From: Acytostelium subglobosum LB1
Taxonomy: Eukaryota > Evosea > Eumycetozoa > Acytosteliales > Acytosteliaceae
DNA: 64,000 bases
Assembly (NCBI RefSeq): GCF_000787575.1
Contig: NW_012236528.1
Coordinates: 931,552-995,551, forward strand
Direction of reading: 5' to 3'
Shown piece by piece: positions 59,480 to 64,000 of this stretch (positions are counted from its first letter, which is position 1; each line of letters opens with the position of its first letter). The notes beneath the pieces are model-generated. The model saw only the letters and a program-made list of their open reading frames with translations. It did not search any database and had not been told where the DNA came from. The translations under genes and the position numbers were made by a program.

Positions 59480-60534
59480 TGAAGATACACTACATTATAT
59501 ACATACACACTATCTCTTCCACATCCATCCAATCACCTGATTGGATTGTTCCCTACCTAGGTTCCCCACACCACCCTACACTGTAGACGATGGATTCGAT
59601 TGGTTCATTGCCAAGTTCTGGCATAACTCCGATCACTGATTGAATCTCTTGGGGGCCACGTGGGAACACTTTAAGTTCACTCACTCTGTTCATTCAATTG
59701 CTTCCTTTGGACCGGTCTCCTGGGGACTTGCTCCAAGGACTACGACATGTTGATGATAAAAAACAACAACAACACGATTCTATAGGACAATTGATCAACA
59801 ATAGACTCCTCCTCATTGCTTGTTGGTATGTGAGTGAGTGAGTGAGTGTGTCATCCATCGGGTCTGATTTGACCATCATAGTTTGCTAGCTTTCCAAAGG
59901 ACATCTTTTTAATTGTGATGATGGTGGTGTGGTGGGTGACAAAGGACCTGGCTGTTCTTTCCAAAAAAGGTAGAAAGTGGTCCAACCGGCACTCACCCCG
60001 CTGGTAGTTGGGATTCCAAACATGGGTAAAGGATTCATTCATTCTTTTCACATGATATATCATATCATACATATTATTATTAATAATTAATTAATTGAGG
60101 GTAGAAGAAGGAGAAGTTGGTTATATTATAGTTTTGTTTGTTTGGAATAGTTGTTGTTGGTGCCCTGGTTGGTTGGAGTTTGTGTGAGTGAGGAAGAAGT
60201 GTGAGTGTGTTGTGGGTTGGGGGAAGGTGTAACTTGCGATTGAGATAAAGGACAAGCCTGGCACTTCCTTGTATGTTCACTTCGAGGTTTCACAATCTCA
60301 TTCAACTTCAACAAACACACATCATCATCTTGTAAATCAATCAGATAATTATAAATATAATATAATTACATCACATTACACATACATAATTATACATTGT
60401 ATTATATTATTACTAATTCATTTAATCAATCAATCAATCAATCCATCAATTAATCATTCAATTAAAAAATATTATTAATATAAATATATATCAATTAAAC
60501 AAACAAAATAATAATTGAATGTTAAATATAGTAC
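59480..60534. other. Intergenic region rblA / methyltransferase
   Basis: About 1.05 kb with only shadow open frames. A GTGAGTGAGTGAGTGAGT repeat near 59830-59848. AT-rich, TAATTAATTAAT and AATCAATC stretches near 60077-60096 and 60424-60452. No gene seen. Confidence 0.55.
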
Positions 60535-61656
60535 ATGACAAGATCTACACAATCATCACCTACACCTAATATATCAATTATAACGGATAATAATAATAAT
60601 AACGAAGAAGTAGATGAAGTTGGAGCTCAGGAGGAGGAGAAGAAAACGAAAATATCAGAAATAGCTTCAATACCAAGTGGAGAAATGGGAGGGGTCCACA
60701 AGTGGAATATAAAGGACCCTATTCCATTTGCTCCGATCAACTCCAATCCAAGTAGTTCAATACAACCTCAATTCAATGATAAGGAGAGAGGACATATGAA
60801 AGATATGAGGGACGGCTGGTTTGACGAGAACCTGGAAACATTTGTAAAGACGATGAGGGACTACAAGACAATGTCACCATACTGTACCGACGCAATGGAC
60901 ATTTCGATTGGTGTAATGCCAAATAGACCGCACAAAGTGCTGGACTTGGGCTGTGGGGCTGGAGCCCTATCTATTCAGGCTGCCTCAAGATTGGCTCCCA
61001 TTGGTGGTTCGGTCACCAGCATTGACAGCTCCCGTCGAATGTTGGAGCTGCTAGAATTGGAGCGCTCAAGCATGAAACTGGAGAACCTGGACACTGTACT
61101 AATGGATGGAGAGTTCTTACAATTCGAGCACGACACATTCACAATTGTATATTCGGCATTCAGTTTGGTCTTCTTCTCTGACCGCGAGAAGATTGTTAAG
61201 GAGATGTTGCGAGTGCTGACGCCTGGCGGCAAGTGTGTCATCACTTCATTCCCCTACAACAACGAGGTATTCAATATATTTGAAGAGGCCATTTTCCGTT
61301 TGACCAAGATACATCCATCCGAGACCATTCGTCAAGTGGTGTCGCTAGGCGATGGCATTGACATCAAGAGAATGATGAGAGACTGTGGATTCACGAATGC
61401 AACAGTACATACAACATCACATCAGTGGCTGATGCCTATTGATGTATTTCTCAACTTCTTCCGATTCAACCCAATATTCAAGACATTCCAATCATATCTA
61501 CCAGAGTGCTACCAATCCAACTTTGTAACAATGTGTCGCGAGATCATTGAAGAGATATTCCCCGATGGAACACTAGACCTCAAGATCACATGTGTAATTG
61601 GACTTGGAGAGAAACCAAAAACAAATGGTCAGGTAGCACTCAATCCCCATTCCTAA
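60535..61656 (+). CDS. Class I SAM-dependent methyltransferase
   Basis: A single exon of 373 residues. After an N-rich, E-rich disordered start, the Rossmann methyltransferase fold appears: motif I VLDLGCGAGALSIQAA (SAM binding), acidic end of strand 2 SVTSIDSS, motif II-like DTVLMDGEFLQFEHDTF, SAFSLVFFSDREKIVKEMLR, and post-I LTPGGKCVITSF. This fits the methyltransf_11/25 type acting on small molecules, lipids or quinone-type substrates. The exact substrate cannot be told. The C-terminal region (DVFLNFFRFNPIFKTFQSYL) is hydrophobic-aromatic and may form a lid. The ATG at 60535 is the first in a long AT-rich leader. No introns. Confidence 0.85.
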   Translation: MTRSTQSSPTPNISIITDNNNNNEEVDEVGAQEEEKKTKISEIASIPSGEMGGVHKWNIKDPIPFAPINSNPSSSIQPQFNDKERGHMKDMRDGWFDENLETFVKTMRDYKTMSPYCTDAMDISIGVMPNRPHKVLDLGCGAGALSIQAASRLAPIGGSVTSIDSSRRMLELLELERSSMKLENLDTVLMDGEFLQFEHDTFTIVYSAFSLVFFSDREKIVKEMLRVLTPGGKCVITSFPYNNEVFNIFEEAIFRLTKIHPSETIRQVVSLGDGIDIKRMMRDCGFTNATVHTTSHQWLMPIDVFLNFFRFNPIFKTFQSYLPECYQSNFVTMCREIIEEIFPDGTLDLKITCVIGLGEKPKTNGQVALNPHS

Positions 61657-62930
61657 TCAAATTCATAGTCATATATATATCAAATAATAATGAATAATAA
61701 GTAATATATAATTATTTATATCTAAATATAGAGATATATGATCATACATCATCATGGAATACCATTATTTGATTTAAGTTTTGATTTGAATAGACATTGA
61801 CCTCCGGACATCTTTAAAGGATAGATAGAAGAACTCACTCAATCAGAATTTGTTGAAGCCTTGTATGTGTTATACAATTTTCCTAAATGGTGATTTATTA
61901 TCATTCCTTTAAATTGCCATCGTAATGAGTACGTGTCACTAGAGGTGTACTAACCTGCAGGGGATGGAACATAAAGAACAATTAGGCTTCATCTTCATTA
62001 TTCTCAAAAAGGAGGACACTTCTGTTGACCCAACAACCCCTCAAACTGGTAAACACAACATAAAATAATCTTTGCAACCCAAATAAGGAATATGTTGGGG
62101 ATGTGAACAACACAATGGATTGACCATTAATAATAAAATGTGAGTCTCAGGGTTGTCCTACACTATATCAATCTATTTTTTGAATATTTACTCATTATTG
62201 ATTTATTTACCTTTATACATATATACAATATATATTTCAATTTACAATACCCCTTTGAATATAAATATTTATATAATTATAAATATAAATAATTATAATT
62301 AGAGATAGTGTAACCACCTCTATAGACTACAAAATACTCTCATCTCAGCATCATTTATCATCTCTATCCATCCCTTCATCATTAACATTCATCAACAACA
62401 TCATCAATAGTGGTGCCAACATAATCTATCCAATATTGAAATTTCCTCCCACACATATCGATTGCATCTGAATCAACTATAACTGCACATCGCTCTATCA
62501 CTCTGCATCATCATTAACATCATCCAGCCTATTCGTCTCTGATCAGTCTGAGTGTTGTGTGTGTGTAAGCACTGCATTTGATTACCCATCACACCCTTTA
62601 ACACAATCTACACCGACCACATCCATCACCCTCACACCCGCCCACCCTCAAACACACTGTTTGATCATCATCAATTCAGCCTCAACCAACCAACCAACTG
62701 CCCTACCGTACCCTACCCCATCAACATCATATATTAGCGATACAATAGTTGTTCAATTGCATCATTAATTAATTCAACAGTGTTGTTCCTGTCTTCATTT
62801 ATTCAGTAGCATATATATATATATTGAAAATCATTGTAAATAATTCATTATTACTTGTACATATAATAATAATCAATATAAATATATTTGTATATAAATA
62901 TTTCCATATCAAACAATTTAATATAAAACA
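61657..62930. other. Long AT-rich intergenic region
   Basis: About 1.27 kb. It holds nested AT-rich inverted repeats (ATAAATATTTATATAATTATAAATA and neighbours, 62260-62300), a CA-rich pyrimidine stretch 62580-62700, and (AT)n near 62812-62826. No credible coding frame. Confidence 0.55.
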
Positions 62931-63255
62931 ATGAATACTGCAATTACCAATTCACTTAGACGCTTCTACACAACTGGCGTCGGAAGACCAACAATGAAGA
63001 TGTTGGGTCAAAAGAAAGGCAAAGGTATTTAAAACACAATTAATCAAACTATTCTTATCCATTCCAATACTAATCATTGCCAATCCAACTTCCAACAACA
63101 TAGATGGAAAGTTATTCACTGTCCCACCAAAGACATGGGATGAATCCGTTTCATCACCAAGTGAAGCCATTGTCAAGGCCGAAAGATCATCAAACAAGTC
63201 CTTTGAAGAATTGCAAAGGTTGTCTGTTAGACGTATTCACAAGTTGAACATCTAA
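62931..63255 (+). CDS. Small mitochondrial-type protein (81 residues)
   Basis: Exons 62931-63024 and 63104-63255 join in frame through a 79-nt intron. The protein begins MNTAITNSLRRFYTTGVGRP, an Arg/Thr/Ser start without acidic residues that looks like a mitochondrial presequence with cleavage near RFYTTG. It continues TMKMLGQKKGKDGKLFTVPP, a short acidic segment, and a basic tail SVRRIHKLNI. I do not recognise it. Size, charge and presequence suggest a small mitochondrial ribosomal or respiratory-complex component (inference). AATAAA at 63345 follows the stop by 90 nt. Confidence 0.75.
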
Positions 63256-63603
63256 AGAATGTCCAATGTCCGTTAAAGTTTAACATGATCCCTCACTGAT
63301 TGAGATGTTCTCCTACAACAAATTAATCAATCCCTAGCCGTGTAAATAAAGAATCATAAATAATAGCCTTAAATTTTGGTAAAGAGTACACAAACAATAC
63401 TTTGATGGAATGATGGAACGAGTTAATTGACACACCCTCATTAGGTGTTGAACATCACCCTTTTGCTAATTTACTCTCATTATGATGAGAATGGAGGGGT
63501 TGGGTGAATGAGCAAGAGACATCCGCTCACTCACTTGACTCATTATCTCTCTATTGTTGTTATATTCTTATATACCTATACCTATTATATATAAATATTA
63601 ACT
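63256..63603. other. Spacer before the IBA57-like gene
   Basis: 348 bp. AATAAA at 63345-63350 is the probable polyadenylation signal of the upstream small gene. (TATA)-rich leader near 63570-63598. No gene seen. Confidence 0.55.
63345..63350 (+). terminator. Putative polyadenylation signal
   Basis: AATAAA 90 nt after the stop codon of the small mitochondrial-type gene. Confidence 0.45.
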
Positions 63604-64000
63604 ATGCTTGTAAATAGAATTAAAGATTTGAAGAGGTGTGTGATACCAATCACAAACTCTAGAACATTGATTAGGGTCACTGGACAGGACTCTGTAAAGA
63701 TGCTGCAGGGATTGACAACAAACAACATTGCTAGACTTGTTGATGTACAACATACAAACCCAGGATCATTGTACACTGGTTTCTTGTCGGCCAGTGGTCG
63801 TTTGTTGTTTGACGCCTTTGTACTACATGAACAACATGCGTCAACTATAACATCATCGGCGTCTAGTGTGGCCAAGGTGGACAACAGTGCAAACGAGACT
63901 CTACTGATCGATGTGGACTCTGAAGTGGCGACCCGTGCAATCGAGCACTTAAACTTCTACAAGATGCGCAACAAGCTCAAGATTGAGAATGCAACGTCAG
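63604..64000 (+). CDS. caf17: IBA57/CAF17-like mitochondrial Fe-S assembly protein (partial, 5' part)
   Basis: An open frame from ATG 63604 runs to the window end (132 codons visible). After a short basic start (MLVNRIKDLKRCVIPITN) comes RTLIRVTGQDSVKMLQGLTT, the hallmark beginning of the YgfZ/IBA57 branch of the GcvT-like fold, then YTGFLSASGRLLFDAFVL and a low-complexity insert of Ser/Ala. IBA57 is a folate-binding-fold protein needed for maturation of mitochondrial [4Fe-4S] enzymes such as aconitase, lipoate synthase and radical-SAM proteins. The diagnostic Cys-containing motif of the family lies beyond the window. The basic N-terminus fits mitochondrial import. No intron in the visible part. 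Confidence 0.85.
   Translation, partial: MLVNRIKDLKRCVIPITNSRTLIRVTGQDSVKMLQGLTTNNIARLVDVQHTNPGSLYTGFLSASGRLLFDAFVLHEQHASTITSSASSVAKVDNSANETLLIDVDSEVATRAIEHLNFYKMRNKLKIENATS

Overview
This window is nuclear DNA from a dictyostelid social amoeba. The signs are: many short introns (about 40-110 nt) with GT..AG ends; long CAA/CAG and AAC/AAT runs giving poly-Q and poly-N inside coding exons; AT-rich spacers with CAATCAAT-type repeats; and a gene set that includes a STAT with an aberrant SH2 domain (dstB type), a MEF2-type MADS-box factor, an Rb-like protein and CDK10. Third codon positions in the conserved genes are often G or C, so this is not the very AT-rich D. discoideum. I cannot name the species. 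All gene models are my own splicing by eye. Reading frames close exactly across every junction I give, but no transcript data were available.

Layout. 1-4251 (minus): two tandem paralogues of an unrecognised glycine-rich-linker protein, the first cut by the window edge. 4868-9233 (plus): a double-unit ankyrin-like protein. 9394-10472 (plus): 3'(2'),5'-bisphosphate nucleotidase. 11434-12612: a low-complexity phospho-site-rich protein. 14112-17630: dstB. 18282-18494: a possible 40-residue gene. 19990-22322: mef2A. 22675-23352 (minus): a small mitochondrial-type protein. 23652-26002: PIF1 helicase. 26269-27835 (minus): NADP isocitrate dehydrogenase with a presequence. 28170-32071 (minus): two tandem SET/MYND proteins of identical gene architecture. 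32370-34430 (minus): AGFG-like ArfGAP. 34838-39031 (minus): an ankyrin-GRAM-myotubularin fusion. 39268-40931 (plus): cdk10. 41441-44185: acyl-CoA synthetase. 44904-47223: SH3 plus STE20-like kinase. 47412-47760 (minus): tRNA-Gln(CUG) with a candidate small gene directly downstream. 47990-48317 (minus): Cys/Pro-rich mini-protein. 49246-50903: SAM50 beta-barrel. 51304-55619: SAC-domain, synaptojanin-like phosphatase with a degenerate second domain. 56033-59479: rblA. 60535-61656: SAM methyltransferase. 62931-63255: small mitochondrial-type protein. 63604 to the end: IBA57/CAF17-like protein, cut by the window edge.

There is no operon logic. Genes are packed at roughly 1 per 2 kb in both orientations. 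Themes that recur are cell-cycle and developmental transcription control (rblA, cdk10, dstB, mef2A, SET/MYND proteins), phosphoinositide turnover (myotubularin fusion, SAC phosphatase) and mitochondrial function (isocitrate dehydrogenase, SAM50, IBA57, two small presequence-bearing proteins). The most unusual observations are the ankyrin-myotubularin fusion, the terminal FFxSY repeats in the tandem unknown family, a start codon split by an intron in mef2A, an ArfGAP lacking its arginine finger, and intronic CAATCA repeats that tend to lie on the sense strand.
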